Shown: in pieces, positions 1 through 7,968 of the stretch
How the letters are laid out: the number at the start of each line of letters is the position of its first letter
Numbering within the stretch: position 1 is the stretch's first letter
NCBI GenBank assembly: GCA_002384855.1
Contig: DGBP01000066.1
Location: 1 to 32,682 of the forward strand
Direction: 5' to 3'
Length of the DNA stretch: 32,682 nt
From: Nocardioidaceae bacterium UBA4001
GTDB taxonomy: Bacteria > Actinomycetota > Actinomycetes > Propionibacteriales > Nocardioidaceae
The notes under the pieces: generated by a model
Told to the model about the DNA's origin: nothing
The model's database searches: none
The model's input: the letters and a program-made list of their open reading frames with translations, nothing else
Made by a program: the position numbers and the translations under genes

Positions 1-31
1 GCTCGACCGGCGGAGGGGGCTCGACCGGCGG
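1..31 (+). repeat. 18-bp-period direct repeat in P450 coding sequence
   Basis: The 13-mer GCTCGACCGGCGG occurs at 1-13 and again at 19-31. In the P450 frame it encodes the Ser-Thr-Gly-Gly of a Gly-rich linker. The array may continue to the left of the window, so the copy number is unknown. Confidence 0.75.
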
Positions 32-572
32 GCGCCTCAGCGAGGACGAGGTCGTGGCGTCCGCCGTGCTCCTCCTCAACGCCGGTCACGAGGCTTCGGT
101 CAACGTCTTCGGCAACGGGCTGGTGGCGATGCTCGCGCGCGGCGTCGAGCCGGCCCCGGCCGAGGTCGTGACCTGCGTGGAGGAGATGCTGCGCTTCGAC
201 CCCGCCCTCCAGCTCTTCGAGCGCACCGCCACCGACGACGTGCTCATCGGCGAGGTGACGGTGGAGAAGGGGCAGCGGATCGCCGCCCTGCTCGGCGCAG
301 GCAACCGGGACCCCGCGGTGTTCGCCGACCCCGACCGCTTCGACCCCACCCGTGACCCGAACCCCCACCTCGCCTTCGGCGCCGGCCTGCACTTCTGCCT
401 CGGAGCACCGCTGGCGCGCATGGAGCTCGCCGAGTCGCTGGCGCTGCTGCTGCGGCGGATGCCGGGCCTGCGGCTGGTGGAGGAGCCCGTCTCCCGTGGC
501 ACGTTCGTGCTCCGTGGCTACACGTCCGTGCCGGTAGGCACCGCGACACCCGCAACTGGAAAGGGATCATGA
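3..572 (+). CDS. Cytochrome P450, C-terminal part (5' end outside window)
   Basis: Haem-thiolate monooxygenase of the soluble bacterial type. The frame is open from the window edge, so the N-terminal half is missing. The visible part has the I-helix oxygen-binding motif AGHEAS, a K-helix region EEMLRF (the ExxR motif), a PDRFDPTR segment and the haem-binding loop FGAGLHFCLG with the cysteine ligand. Before the I-helix the frame reads STGGGGSTGGRLSEDE, so a Gly/Ser/Thr-rich insert from an 18-bp DNA repeat sits where P450s usually have a short variable loop. The stop overlaps the deoA start (ATGA), which suggests one transcript. Substrate and CYP family cannot be told from this fragment. The family call is secure. 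Confidence 0.93.
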   Translation, partial: STGGGGSTGGRLSEDEVVASAVLLLNAGHEASVNVFGNGLVAMLARGVEPAPAEVVTCVEEMLRFDPALQLFERTATDDVLIGEVTVEKGQRIAALLGAGNRDPAVFADPDRFDPTRDPNPHLAFGAGLHFCLGAPLARMELAESLALLLRRMPGLRLVEEPVSRGTFVLRGYTSVPVGTATPATGKGS

Positions 573-1864
573 TGGCCGAGCGTCACGACGCCGTCGAGGT
601 GATCGTCGCCAAGCGCGACCGCGGCGAGCTGAGCGACTCCCAGATCGACTGGGTGGTCGACGCCTACACGCGGGGCGTCGTCGCCGACGAGCAGATGTCG
701 TCGCTGGCGATGGCGATCCTGCTCAACGGGATGACCCGCCGGGAGATCGCCCGGTGGACCCGGGCGATGATCGACTCCGGCGAGCGCATGGACTTCTCCG
801 CGTCACTGTCGCGGCCCACCGCGGACAAGCACTCGACCGGGGGCGTCGGCGACAAGATCACGCTGCCGCTCGCTCCCCTTGTCGCGGCCTGCGGCGTGGC
901 CGTGCCCCAGCTGTCCGGCCGCGGCCTCGGTCACACCGGCGGCACCCTCGACAAGCTCGAGTCGATCCCCGGGTGGCGGGCGGACCTCTCCAACGAGGAG
1001 ATGCTGCGCCAGCTCGAGGACGTCGGCGCGGTGATCTGCGCGGCCGGCGCCGGGCTGGCCCCCGCGGACAAGAAGCTCTACGCGCTGCGCGACGTGACCG
1101 GCACGGTCGAGGCGATCCCGCTGATCGCGAGCTCGATCATGAGCAAGAAGATCGCCGAGGGGACCGGAGCGCTGGTCCTCGACGTGAAGGTGGGAACCGG
1201 GGCGTTCATGAAGGAGCTCGACCGCGCCCGCGAGCTCGCCGAGACGATGGTGGCGCTGGGCACCGACGCCGGCGTGCGCACGGTGGCGTTGCTCACCGAC
1301 ATGTCGACCCCGCTCGGCCTGACCGCCGGCAACGCCCTCGAGGTTCGCGAGTCCGTCGAGGTCCTCGCGGGCGGCGGGCCCGCCGACGTCGTCGAGCTCA
1401 CCCTCGCGCTGGCCCGCGAGATGCTCACGGCGGCGGGCGTCACCGACGTCGACCCGGCCGACCGGCTCGCGGACGGCTCCGCGATGGACACCTGGAAGGC
1501 GATGGTCCGGGCGCAGGACGGGGACCCCGACGCAGCCCTGCCGACCGCACGCGAGTCCCACGTCGTCGCCGCCCCCGCCTCGGGCGTGCTCAGCCGGCTG
1601 GACGCGATGGCCGTGGGCATGGCCGCCTGGCGTCTCGGCGCCGGTCGGGCCCGCAAGGAGGACCCGGTGCAGGCGGGCGCCGGCGTCGAGCTGCACGCGA
1701 AGCCGGGCGACCCTGTGACCGAGGGGCAGCCTCTGATGACCCTGCACACCGACGACGCGGCCCGGTTCGAGCGGGCCCTCGACGGTCTGCTCGACGGTGT
1801 CGACGTGACGGCCGACGCGGCGTCGTACACCCCGAGGCCGCTCGTGATCGACCGGGTCAGCTGA
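569..1864 (+). CDS. deoA: Thymidine (pyrimidine-nucleoside) phosphorylase
   Basis: Phosphorolysis of thymidine or deoxyuridine to free base and 2-deoxyribose-1-phosphate in the cytoplasm. The 431 residues match the usual length of about 430-440. An N-terminal helical domain (ILLNGMTRREIARWTRAMIDSG) is followed by the phosphate-binding signature KHSTGGVGDK near residues 86-95, then GRGLGHTGGTLDKLESI, SSIMSKKIAEGTGALVLDVKVG, and a C-terminal domain with HAKPGDPV. Two adjacent ATGs are possible (569 and 572). A GGAAAGGG ribosome site at 558-565 serves either, and the first overlaps the P450 stop. The 3' end overlaps the convergent MaoC gene by 8 bases. It supplies deoxyribose-1-P to the mutase and deoC encoded about 22 kb away. 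Confidence 0.96.
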   Translation: MMAERHDAVEVIVAKRDRGELSDSQIDWVVDAYTRGVVADEQMSSLAMAILLNGMTRREIARWTRAMIDSGERMDFSASLSRPTADKHSTGGVGDKITLPLAPLVAACGVAVPQLSGRGLGHTGGTLDKLESIPGWRADLSNEEMLRQLEDVGAVICAAGAGLAPADKKLYALRDVTGTVEAIPLIASSIMSKKIAEGTGALVLDVKVGTGAFMKELDRARELAETMVALGTDAGVRTVALLTDMSTPLGLTAGNALEVRESVEVLAGGGPADVVELTLALAREMLTAAGVTDVDPADRLADGSAMDTWKAMVRAQDGDPDAALPTARESHVVAAPASGVLSRLDAMAVGMAAWRLGAGRARKEDPVQAGAGVELHAKPGDPVTEGQPLMTLHTDDAARFERALDGLLDGVDVTADAASYTPRPLVIDRVS

Positions 1865-2309
1865 GCAGCAGCACCACGGTCTCGGCGACGCACGCCGGCT
1901 TGTCCTCGCCCTCGATCTCGACGACGTACCTGATCACGAGCTGCTTGCCGGCCGGCAGATCGGCGACCTCGCCGAAGGAGGCGGTGCAGCGCACGCGCGA
2001 GCCGACCTTGAGGGGGTTGGGGAAGCGCACCTTGTTCACGCCGTAGTTGAGCTTGGCGCCCGGTGTCTCGAGGCGGAAGATCTGCGCGCCGAAGAAGGGC
2101 ACCAGCGACAGGGTCAGGTAGCCGTGCGCGATGGTGCCGCCGAACGGGCCGCCCTTCGCGCGCTCGACGTCGACGTGGATCCACTGGTGGTCGCCGGTGG
2201 CGTCGGCGAACGCGTCGACGCGCTCCTGGTCGATCGTGAGCCAGTCGCTGGTGCCGAGCTCCTCACCGGATGCCGCGGCGACCTCGTCGAAGGTCTCGAA
2301 AACGCGCAT
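1857..2309 (-). CDS. MaoC-family (R)-specific enoyl-CoA hydratase, HtdZ-like
   Basis: Single hot-dog-fold hydratase of 150 residues. It carries the hydratase-2 signature FADATGDHQWIHVDVERA, with the catalytic Asp and His, followed by GPFGGTIAHGYLT. The Gly-Asp-x-Asn-Pro consensus is changed to GDHQW, as I recall for the mycobacterial Rv0130/HtdZ type, which also shares the N-terminal pattern RxFE...GxSDWxTI. The likely role is hydration of trans-2-enoyl-CoA to (R)-3-hydroxyacyl-CoA. I chose ATG at 2309 because AGAGAGG lies just upstream. A longer frame to 2699 is only an antisense extension over the cupin gene. It is convergent with deoA and divergent from the cupin by 36 bp. Confidence 0.92.
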   Translation of the reverse strand: MRVFETFDEVAAASGEELGTSDWLTIDQERVDAFADATGDHQWIHVDVERAKGGPFGGTIAHGYLTLSLVPFFGAQIFRLETPGAKLNYGVNKVRFPNPLKVGSRVRCTASFGEVADLPAGKQLVIRYVVEIEGEDKPACVAETVVLLLS

Positions 2310-2345
2310 GTCTGCCTCTCTGGTCGGGATGCAAGGATGTTCGTC

Positions 2346-2723
2346 ATGGCTGAACTTATCCCCGCGCCGACCCGCATCCCCGTGCCGGGTGGCAAGGTCA
2401 TCGACGAGTACGTCGGCCGCGTCACCACCGGCACCGAGTCCGTGTCCGTGGCCCACATGGTCGCCCCCGGCGGCTGGAGCGAACCCGCCCAGAAGCCGGA
2501 GTTCGACGAGATCACCGTGGTGCTGCGAGGAACGGTCCTCGTCGAGGTCGACGGCGAGGAGGGAGGCACCACGCTCCGGGTGCCGGCCGGTCAGGCGGTG
2601 CTGACCCGGGCGGGGGAGCGGGTGCGCTACTCCACCGGTGAGGAGGAGACGGAGTACGTCGCCGTCTGCCTGCCTGCGTTCGGCCCCGACCTCGCACACC
2701 GCGACCCCGAGGACGCCGAATGA
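2346..2723 (+). CDS. Small cupin-domain protein
   Basis: A 125-residue single-domain beta-barrel protein: VAHMVAPGGWSEPAQ, then ITVVLRGTVLVEVDG, then LRVPAGQAVLTRAGERVRYS. This is the spacing of cupin motifs 1 and 2. The usual metal-binding HxH of motif 1 is absent, so it may bind a ligand rather than catalyse a metal-dependent reaction. ATG at 2346 is preferred over the in-frame ATG at 2337 because AAGG at 2333-2336 is at proper spacing. Its stop overlaps the adenosine deaminase start (ATGA), so the two are translationally coupled. A link to purine salvage is inferred from this coupling only. No specific substrate can be assigned. Confidence 0.85.
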   Translation: MAELIPAPTRIPVPGGKVIDEYVGRVTTGTESVSVAHMVAPGGWSEPAQKPEFDEITVVLRGTVLVEVDGEEGGTTLRVPAGQAVLTRAGERVRYSTGEEETEYVAVCLPAFGPDLAHRDPEDAE

Positions 2724-3829
2724 CCGAGGGCGTCGCCGAGGTGCACGTGCCGACGAGGGACCAGGTGCGCCGCGCTCCGAAGGTGCTCCTCCACGACCAC
2801 CTCGACGGCGGTCTGCGGCCGCAGACGATCATCGACCTCGCCCCGGGCGCCGGTCACGCACTGCCCGCCGAGGACGCCGAGTCGCTGCGCGTGTGGTTCG
2901 AGGAGTCGGCGAACTCCGGCTCGCTCGAGCGCTACCTGGAGACCTTCGACCACACCGTCGCGGTGATGCAGTCCGCCGAGAACCTCCGTCGCGTGGCCCA
3001 GGAGTGCGTCGAGGACCTCGCCGAGGACGGGGTCGTCTACGCCGAGGTGCGCTACGCCCCCGAGCAGCACCTCGTCGGCGGGCTCAGCCTGGAGCAGGTG
3101 GTCGAGGCCGTGCAGGAGGGGTTCGCCGCGGGCGAGGAGGCTGCGCGCGCGAACCGGCAGCCGATCGTCGTACGCCAGCTCCTCACCGCCATGCGTCACC
3201 AGGCGCGCTCCCGCGAGATCGCCGAGCTGGTGGTGCGCTACCGCGACCGGGGGGTGCTCGGCTTCGACATCGCCGGGGCCGAGGCGGGCTTCCCGCCCAC
3301 CCGCCACCTCGACGCGTTCGAGTACCTCCAGCGGGAGAACGCCCACTTCACGATCCACGCCGGCGAGGCGTTCGGGCTGCCCTCGATCTGGGAGGCGATC
3401 CAGTGGTGCGGCGCGGACCGGCTCGGCCACGGCGTCCGGATCATCGACGACATCAGCCAGGGTCCCGAGGGCGGCTACGTGCTGGGGCGGCTGGCGTCGT
3501 ACGTCCGCGACAAGCGCATCCCGCTGGAGATGTGCCCGAGCTCGAACGTGCAGACCGGAGCGGCCGCCTCCATCGCCGAGCACCCGATCCGGGTCCTCAA
3601 GGACCTCGGCTTCCGGGTCACCGTGAACACCGACAACCGGCTGATGAGCGGCACCTCGATGACCGACGAGATGTTCTCCCTCGTGGAGGCGTTCGGCTAC
3701 ACTCTGGCCGACCTGCGGTGGTTCACGATCAACGCGATGAAGTCCGCCTTCCTCCCCTTCGACGAACGGCTGGAGATCATCAACACCGAGATCAAGCCGG
3801 CCTACGCCGTGCTCGAGGCGATGGTCTAG
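2720..3829 (+). CDS. add: Adenosine deaminase
   Basis: Zinc-dependent deamination of adenosine and deoxyadenosine to inosine and deoxyinosine. The 369 residues carry the amidohydrolase-fold ligands in order: LLHDHLDG (His25, His27), TIHAGE (His213, catalytic Glu216), RLGHGVR (His237) and VNTDNRLMS (Asp305). In the classical animal and E. coli enzymes the last motif reads NTDDP; here the second Asp is Asn306. I recall this variant from other actinobacterial adenosine deaminases, so activity is probably kept. It starts inside the cupin stop codon. The product inosine is a substrate for the purine nucleoside phosphorylase at 27138-27950. Confidence 0.94.
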   Translation: MTEGVAEVHVPTRDQVRRAPKVLLHDHLDGGLRPQTIIDLAPGAGHALPAEDAESLRVWFEESANSGSLERYLETFDHTVAVMQSAENLRRVAQECVEDLAEDGVVYAEVRYAPEQHLVGGLSLEQVVEAVQEGFAAGEEAARANRQPIVVRQLLTAMRHQARSREIAELVVRYRDRGVLGFDIAGAEAGFPPTRHLDAFEYLQRENAHFTIHAGEAFGLPSIWEAIQWCGADRLGHGVRIIDDISQGPEGGYVLGRLASYVRDKRIPLEMCPSSNVQTGAAASIAEHPIRVLKDLGFRVTVNTDNRLMSGTSMTDEMFSLVEAFGYTLADLRWFTINAMKSAFLPFDERLEIINTEIKPAYAVLEAMV

Positions 3830-3841
3830 CCGGGTTCCGCC

Positions 3842-3862
3842 CCGCGGCCGGTTTGTCCGCGG
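3842..3862 (+). terminator. Possible hairpin terminator after add
   Basis: Two CCGCGG hexamers (3842-3847 and 3857-3862) can pair around a 9-base loop just downstream of the add stop. There is no U-tract, and the stem is only six pairs, so this is a weak call. Confidence 0.3.
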
Positions 3863-3898
3863 TATCCTCCCTGCGGCTCACACGGGAGGGAGGCCCTC

Positions 3899-5530
3899 AT
3901 GTCAGGACGGCACAGCGCGTCCGCGGAACGGCCGCGCTCGCGCGCCGTCCCAGTGCTCGGCGTGCTCGTCGCTGCGGTGGTGATCGCGGTCGGTGCCTTC
4001 ACGGTCGTCGGCAACGCGGCCAAGGAACCGGTCGCGGCCGAGTGCGGGGGACGGGTGACCGTCGAGGTCGCGGCCGCCCCCGAGATCGCTCCCGTGGTGG
4101 CCGAGGCCGCCCGCGACCTCGAGACCGGCAAGACCGAGGTGGACGGGCTCTGCGTGGCCTACGAGGTCGAGTCGTCCTCCCCGGAGCTCGTCGCCCAGGT
4201 GCTGAGCGCCGAGCCGGAGAACGCGCCGGACCTGTGGATCCCCGACTTCTCGGTGTGGGTGACCCGCGCCGAGCGTTCCGGCACCGACCTGACCCGCGTC
4301 ACCGAGTCCCTGGCCAGCACCCCGGTGGTCGTGGCCGGCCCGGACGCCGCGGCTCCCGCCTCCTGGCAGGAGGTCGGCATGAGCACCGTCGCCTATCTCG
4401 ACCCGCTGACCAGCTCGGCGAGCACCGTGGCGCTGCTCTCGGCGTTCGGTGAGGCCGCGACCACCGGCGCCTCGCGCACCGACACCGGCGCGATGATGGT
4501 GCCGCTCGCCCAGCGGTACGGCGGCCAGCCGGACAAGCCGGAGACGCCCCAGGAGGTCGCGGAGGCGGCCGAGCAGGGCACGCTCGGCGTGCTGACCGAG
4601 CAGCAGCTGGTGAAGCTGCAGGACGGCGGCAAGGCGACCGCGCTCGACGCGGCCGTGCCGAAGTCCGGGACCATGCTCCTCGACTACCCCCTCGCGGCGG
4701 TCTTCGCGGAGGAGTCGGTGGTCGAGGCCGGTCGCAGGCTCGCCACCTTCCTGTCCGGGCCGACCGGCACCGAGCTGATCGCCGCGGAGGGCTTCCGCGA
4801 CGCCAGCGGCACCCCGCTGAGCGGTGGCCGCGGGCTGGGCCCCGAGCCGTACGACATCGTCCCCTCCCCGAAGGCGGACACGGTGAGCGGCGCCCTGCGG
4901 CAGTGGGCCATGCTCACCGTGCCCTCGCGCATCCTCGCCGTGGTGGACGTCTCGGGGTCGATGGACTTCGTCGACTCCGGCACACCCCGGATCTCGCTCG
5001 CGGTGGCCGCCGCCGCCGGTGCCCTCGAGCTCTTCCCCGACAACGCGGAGATCGGCGTGTGGGCGTTCTCCGAGAAGCTCGGCGCCGGCGGCCGCGACTA
5101 CACCTCCCTGGCACCGATCCGGAAGCTCGGCTCGAGCAGCGGCGGGGTGTCGCAGCGTGACGTGCTCGGCGCCGCCCTGCGGAAGCTCCCGCAGATGACC
5201 GACGGCGGGACGGGTCTCTACGACACCACCCTGGCCGCGATCCGGACGCTGCAGGAGGACTACGAGGCCCGCGCGGTCAACAGTGTGATCCTGCTGACCG
5301 ACGGTGAGAACGACGACCCGGGGAGCCTCTCGCTCAACGAGCTGGTCAGCACGGTCGAGCGGGAGAAGGACCCGGCCCGGCCGATCCAGGTGATCGCCAT
5401 CGGCATGGGCCCCGACGCGGACGCGCAGGCGCTGCGCCGGATCGCCGCAGCCACCGGTGGCCGCAGCTACGTCGCGCGCGACCCGCAGGACATCGCCGAG
5501 GTCTTCATCGACGCGATGCTCAGCCGCTGA
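3899..5530 (+). CDS. Membrane-anchored substrate-binding-like protein with C-terminal VWA domain
   Basis: A 543-residue protein. An Arg-rich N-terminus and one membrane segment (about residues 16-37) are followed by an extracellular-solute-binding-like domain (about 48-310, opening with CGGRVTVEVAAAPEIAPVVAEAA). A C-terminal von Willebrand factor A domain follows (about 340-540). The MIDAS metal site is visible as DVSGS (Asp350, Ser352, Ser354), a later TGLYDTT and a LLTDGEND segment. The strong ribosome site GGGAGGGAGG just before ATG 3899 fixes the start. Architecture suggests a surface protein that binds a ligand and presents a metal-dependent adhesion module. No transporter genes adjoin it, so a role as ABC uptake receptor is unlikely. 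It is convergent with the next gene, with 3 bp between stops. Confidence 0.85.
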   Translation: MSGRHSASAERPRSRAVPVLGVLVAAVVIAVGAFTVVGNAAKEPVAAECGGRVTVEVAAAPEIAPVVAEAARDLETGKTEVDGLCVAYEVESSSPELVAQVLSAEPENAPDLWIPDFSVWVTRAERSGTDLTRVTESLASTPVVVAGPDAAAPASWQEVGMSTVAYLDPLTSSASTVALLSAFGEAATTGASRTDTGAMMVPLAQRYGGQPDKPETPQEVAEAAEQGTLGVLTEQQLVKLQDGGKATALDAAVPKSGTMLLDYPLAAVFAEESVVEAGRRLATFLSGPTGTELIAAEGFRDASGTPLSGGRGLGPEPYDIVPSPKADTVSGALRQWAMLTVPSRILAVVDVSGSMDFVDSGTPRISLAVAAAAGALELFPDNAEIGVWAFSEKLGAGGRDYTSLAPIRKLGSSSGGVSQRDVLGAALRKLPQMTDGGTGLYDTTLAAIRTLQEDYEARAVNSVILLTDGENDDPGSLSLNELVSTVEREKDPARPIQVIAIGMGPDADAQALRRIAAATGGRSYVARDPQDIAEVFIDAMLSR

Positions 5531-5533
5531 GCC

Positions 5534-6157
5534 TCAGCGCTCGGGCCGGGGACCCCCGGTGCCGGCCGAGGTCAGCGCCTTGAGGTGCCGGTAGGCCTCC
5601 TCGGAGGTCATCGGGGTGCAGCCGAGCGCAACGGCGTGCGCCACCACCTGTGGCTCGTTGCGGAGCAGCACCAGCCCGCGGCGCAGCAGCACGAGCGGGT
5701 GCTTGCGCCGCTCGCGGAGGTCTCGGGTGAGCCGGCGCCAGAAGGTCACCCACCGGTGGTTGCGCACGCAGACCGCGTCGGCGAGGAGGCCCCGGTCGCG
5801 GCAGCCCTGCACGACCTCCTGGGCGAAGATGCCCTCGGCGAGGAAGTACGGCGCGCCGCCGAGGTCGAGGACCTGCTGGCCGGCGCGACCGTCGTGGGCG
5901 ATGTCGTAGACGGGCACCTCCGCCCGGCCCTGGCGGCACAGCTCCTCGATGGCGGCCACGGCCTCCTCCTGCAGCCAGGCCCTGGGGTCGTCCCAGTCGA
6001 CGATCTGCCCCTGGCCGAGCTCGAGGCGGGGGAGCGAGGGGTCGGAGCCGTCCCTGTAGAAGTCGTCGAGGTTGAGGACGGGGAGGCCGATCCGCGTCGA
6101 GAGCCGGGACTTGCCCGACCCGGACGGGCCGGCGAGGACGATGACCTGTGCGCGCAC
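5534..6157 (-). CDS. Uridine-kinase-like P-loop kinase
   Basis: A 207-residue cytoplasmic NTPase with the Walker A motif GPSGSGKS (residues 10-17), LNLDDFYRDGSDPSLP (the acceptor-side segment of uridine kinase and phosphoribulokinase), a DWDDPRAW segment and a YFLAEGIFA strand. Family members phosphorylate uridine or cytidine to the monophosphate, which fits the nucleoside-salvage genes nearby. The C-terminus differs from E. coli Udk, so the exact substrate is inferred. I chose GTG at 6157, directly before the first beta strand. The hexamer CAGAAT lies at -12 to -7, a near match to the leaderless -10 pattern of other genes here. The upstream extension to 6607 overlaps other genes and looks non-coding. 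Confidence 0.8.
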   Translation of the reverse strand: MRAQVIVLAGPSGSGKSRLSTRIGLPVLNLDDFYRDGSDPSLPRLELGQGQIVDWDDPRAWLQEEAVAAIEELCRQGRAEVPVYDIAHDGRAGQQVLDLGGAPYFLAEGIFAQEVVQGCRDRGLLADAVCVRNHRWVTFWRRLTRDLRERRKHPLVLLRRGLVLLRNEPQVVAHAVALGCTPMTSEEAYRHLKALTSAGTGGPRPER

Positions 6158-6219
6158 CGGGCCATTCTGCCGCCCCGGGCCGGTGCCGGTGGCGTCGCCC
6201 TCGGAGCCTCGCTCGGGGG

Positions 6220-6426
6220 CTACAGGTCGCGTTCGTAGGCCAGCATCAGCGGCCCGTCCTCGCCCTCGGTCCTGCGGAACCCGGCCGCTCCGTAGAGCCG
6301 CTGGGCGAGGCGGTCCTCCTCGGTGGTCACCACCAGGGCGTAGTCGGCTCCGGCGGCGCGGGCGACCCGCATCGCCTCGGTGATGAGCACGCGGCCGTAG
6401 CCATGGCCACGCCGGCGAGTCGCCAC
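6220..6426 (-). pseudogene. GNAT acetyltransferase C-terminal remnant
   Basis: The frame encodes only the acetyl-CoA-binding half of a GNAT fold: RRRGHGYGRVLITEAMRVAR (the R/Q-x-x-G-x-G/A loop and following helix), then ALVVTTEEDRLAQRLYGAAGFRR (motif B) and a short tail, 68 residues in all. The N-terminal strands of a normal domain of about 140 residues are missing. The same frame upstream meets the TAA stop of the DUF4173 gene at 6463-6465, so no room remains for them. The only start candidate is GTG 6426. I read it as the 3' stump of a decayed gene rather than a working enzyme, although a very short protein could be made. Confidence 0.65.
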
Positions 6427-6462
6427 CGGAGCCCGCGGTGAGCGTCTCGACGTCCCGGTGGC

Positions 6463-7968
6463 TTACCCGTGTCCTCCCGTCGTGGAGACCGCCGCGCAGG
6501 GTTCGGACATCCTGCCCGGGTCGGCCGGGACGGCGACCCGGGCGCGGAACCGTCCGAGGTTCCAGCCGAGCCAGTCGTCGTCGGCGGGGCGGGCGACCGC
6601 GACGCACCCGCGCAGGTCGGACGGCAGCGCGGTCAGGACCGGAGCGGCGTCCGCCGAGAGCCCGGAGAGGTAGTACCAGTCCACCTGCTCGGTGGCGGCG
6701 TAGCGGGCGACGTTGCGCTCGGCGACGTAGGCGTCCGGGTTCAGGGCCGAGAGGGCGAGGAGCGCCGTGGCTCCGGTGAGCAGGGTTGCCCGGGGGACCC
6801 AGGAACCGGCCAGCCGGAGGCCCGCAGCCATCACGAGCACCACGACCAGACCCAGCCAGCCTTCGAAGAACGACACGAGCAGGCGCAGCCGGGTGAAGCC
6901 GTACGCCTCTTCGTACAGGTGCATCCGGTAGAGCGCGGAGGCCACGACGACCAGCGTCAGCAGGCAGAGCGCACCCAGCACGGCCCGCAGCAGGAGCCGG
7001 TCACGCGCCTGCGTCCGGGGCGCCTTGCGCACGGTGAGGGCTACCACGCCCAGCGTCAGGACGGTCGCCACCGTGAGCTGGCCGAACCCCTGGTGGACGT
7101 AGTCGGCGTAGGTCAGCCCGGTCGTGCGTCGGAGGTAGTCGTGCCCTCCGAACATCACCGTGAGCTGGGCCGTCACGAAGACGGCGAACACGGCGGCGAC
7201 AAGGGACACCGGCACCAGCCACTCGAACCTCCGGGCCACCGGTGTGCCCTGCGGCAGCGCCAGCCGGTCGACCCGGGGCGGGTTGAGGGCGACGTACACC
7301 CCGGCAAGAGTGAGCCCGCCGATGCCCGGCCAGACGAACGCCCGCACTCCCAGCGAGCCGAGGGTCAGGTCGGGGACGAGGGCGTCGGCCCATCGGGCGA
7401 AGACCGCGTCGGCCGAGGCGAACAGTGCCCCGAACACCGCGACCGCGAGCAGCGAGAGGACCACCGTGCGGACGACCGGGGCCCAGGTGCGCGACCCCGG
7501 TGCGGTGGTGAAGGAGCTGCCGAGCCAGGGGAGCCCGCGCAGGGCAGCCAGCGGAACCGCGGCCGCAGAGGCGGCGAGGCCGGTCAGGGAGCGGGCGTCG
7601 GTGAGCGCCGAGGAGCCCACGGCGAACGCCGCGAGCAGGCAGAGCACGACGATCCAGTCGGCGTCCAGGAGGAACAGCGGGGCCATCAGCAGCAGCGACA
7701 GGCCACCGGCGGCGAGATGGTACGGCGTCCGCAGGCGCGGGTCGGCGACCGCGACGACGCCGCACAGCGTCGCGAGGACCACGAACGTGCCCATGCCCCG
7801 GTCCCGGCCCGGCGTCACCACGGCGGCCAGGAGGCCGACGACTGCCGATGCGACGACCAGGCGGGGGCGGGTGGGGAGCGCGCGCTCGGGCCACACGGAC
7901 CCGAAGACCGCGTCCAGCGTCGGCCTCGGCGTCGCGGGTGCGATGGTGGGGACGGCGGGGTTCGTCAC
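6463..7968 (-). CDS. DUF4173 polytopic membrane protein
   Basis: A 501-residue integral membrane protein with about a dozen hydrophobic segments spread over residues 35-425 (for example VVASAVVGLLAAVV, LLLMAPLFLL, LVVVLVMAAGLRL). A short soluble C-terminus ends LGRFRARVAVPADPG. It resembles the DUF4173 (formerly DUF4153-like) family, whose biochemical role is unknown. Its GTG start overlaps the stop of the histidine kinase gene (GTGA), with AAGGAA upstream, so it is the third gene of a regulator-sensor-membrane protein operon. That context suggests it is either the kinase's membrane partner or its main co-regulated output. Nothing in the sequence shows a catalytic site. Confidence 0.82.
   Translation of the reverse strand: MTNPAVPTIAPATPRPTLDAVFGSVWPERALPTRPRLVVASAVVGLLAAVVTPGRDRGMGTFVVLATLCGVVAVADPRLRTPYHLAAGGLSLLLMAPLFLLDADWIVVLCLLAAFAVGSSALTDARSLTGLAASAAAVPLAALRGLPWLGSSFTTAPGSRTWAPVVRTVVLSLLAVAVFGALFASADAVFARWADALVPDLTLGSLGVRAFVWPGIGGLTLAGVYVALNPPRVDRLALPQGTPVARRFEWLVPVSLVAAVFAVFVTAQLTVMFGGHDYLRRTTGLTYADYVHQGFGQLTVATVLTLGVVALTVRKAPRTQARDRLLLRAVLGALCLLTLVVVASALYRMHLYEEAYGFTRLRLLVSFFEGWLGLVVVLVMAAGLRLAGSWVPRATLLTGATALLALSALNPDAYVAERNVARYAATEQVDWYYLSGLSADAAPVLTALPSDLRGCVAVARPADDDWLGWNLGRFRARVAVPADPGRMSEPCAAVSTTGGHG

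Noticed and set aside
754..2046. Long alternative ORF overlapping deoA
   Set aside because: Its translation is Arg/Gly/Pro-rich, typical of an off-frame reading of high-GC coding DNA, and deoA explains the region fully.
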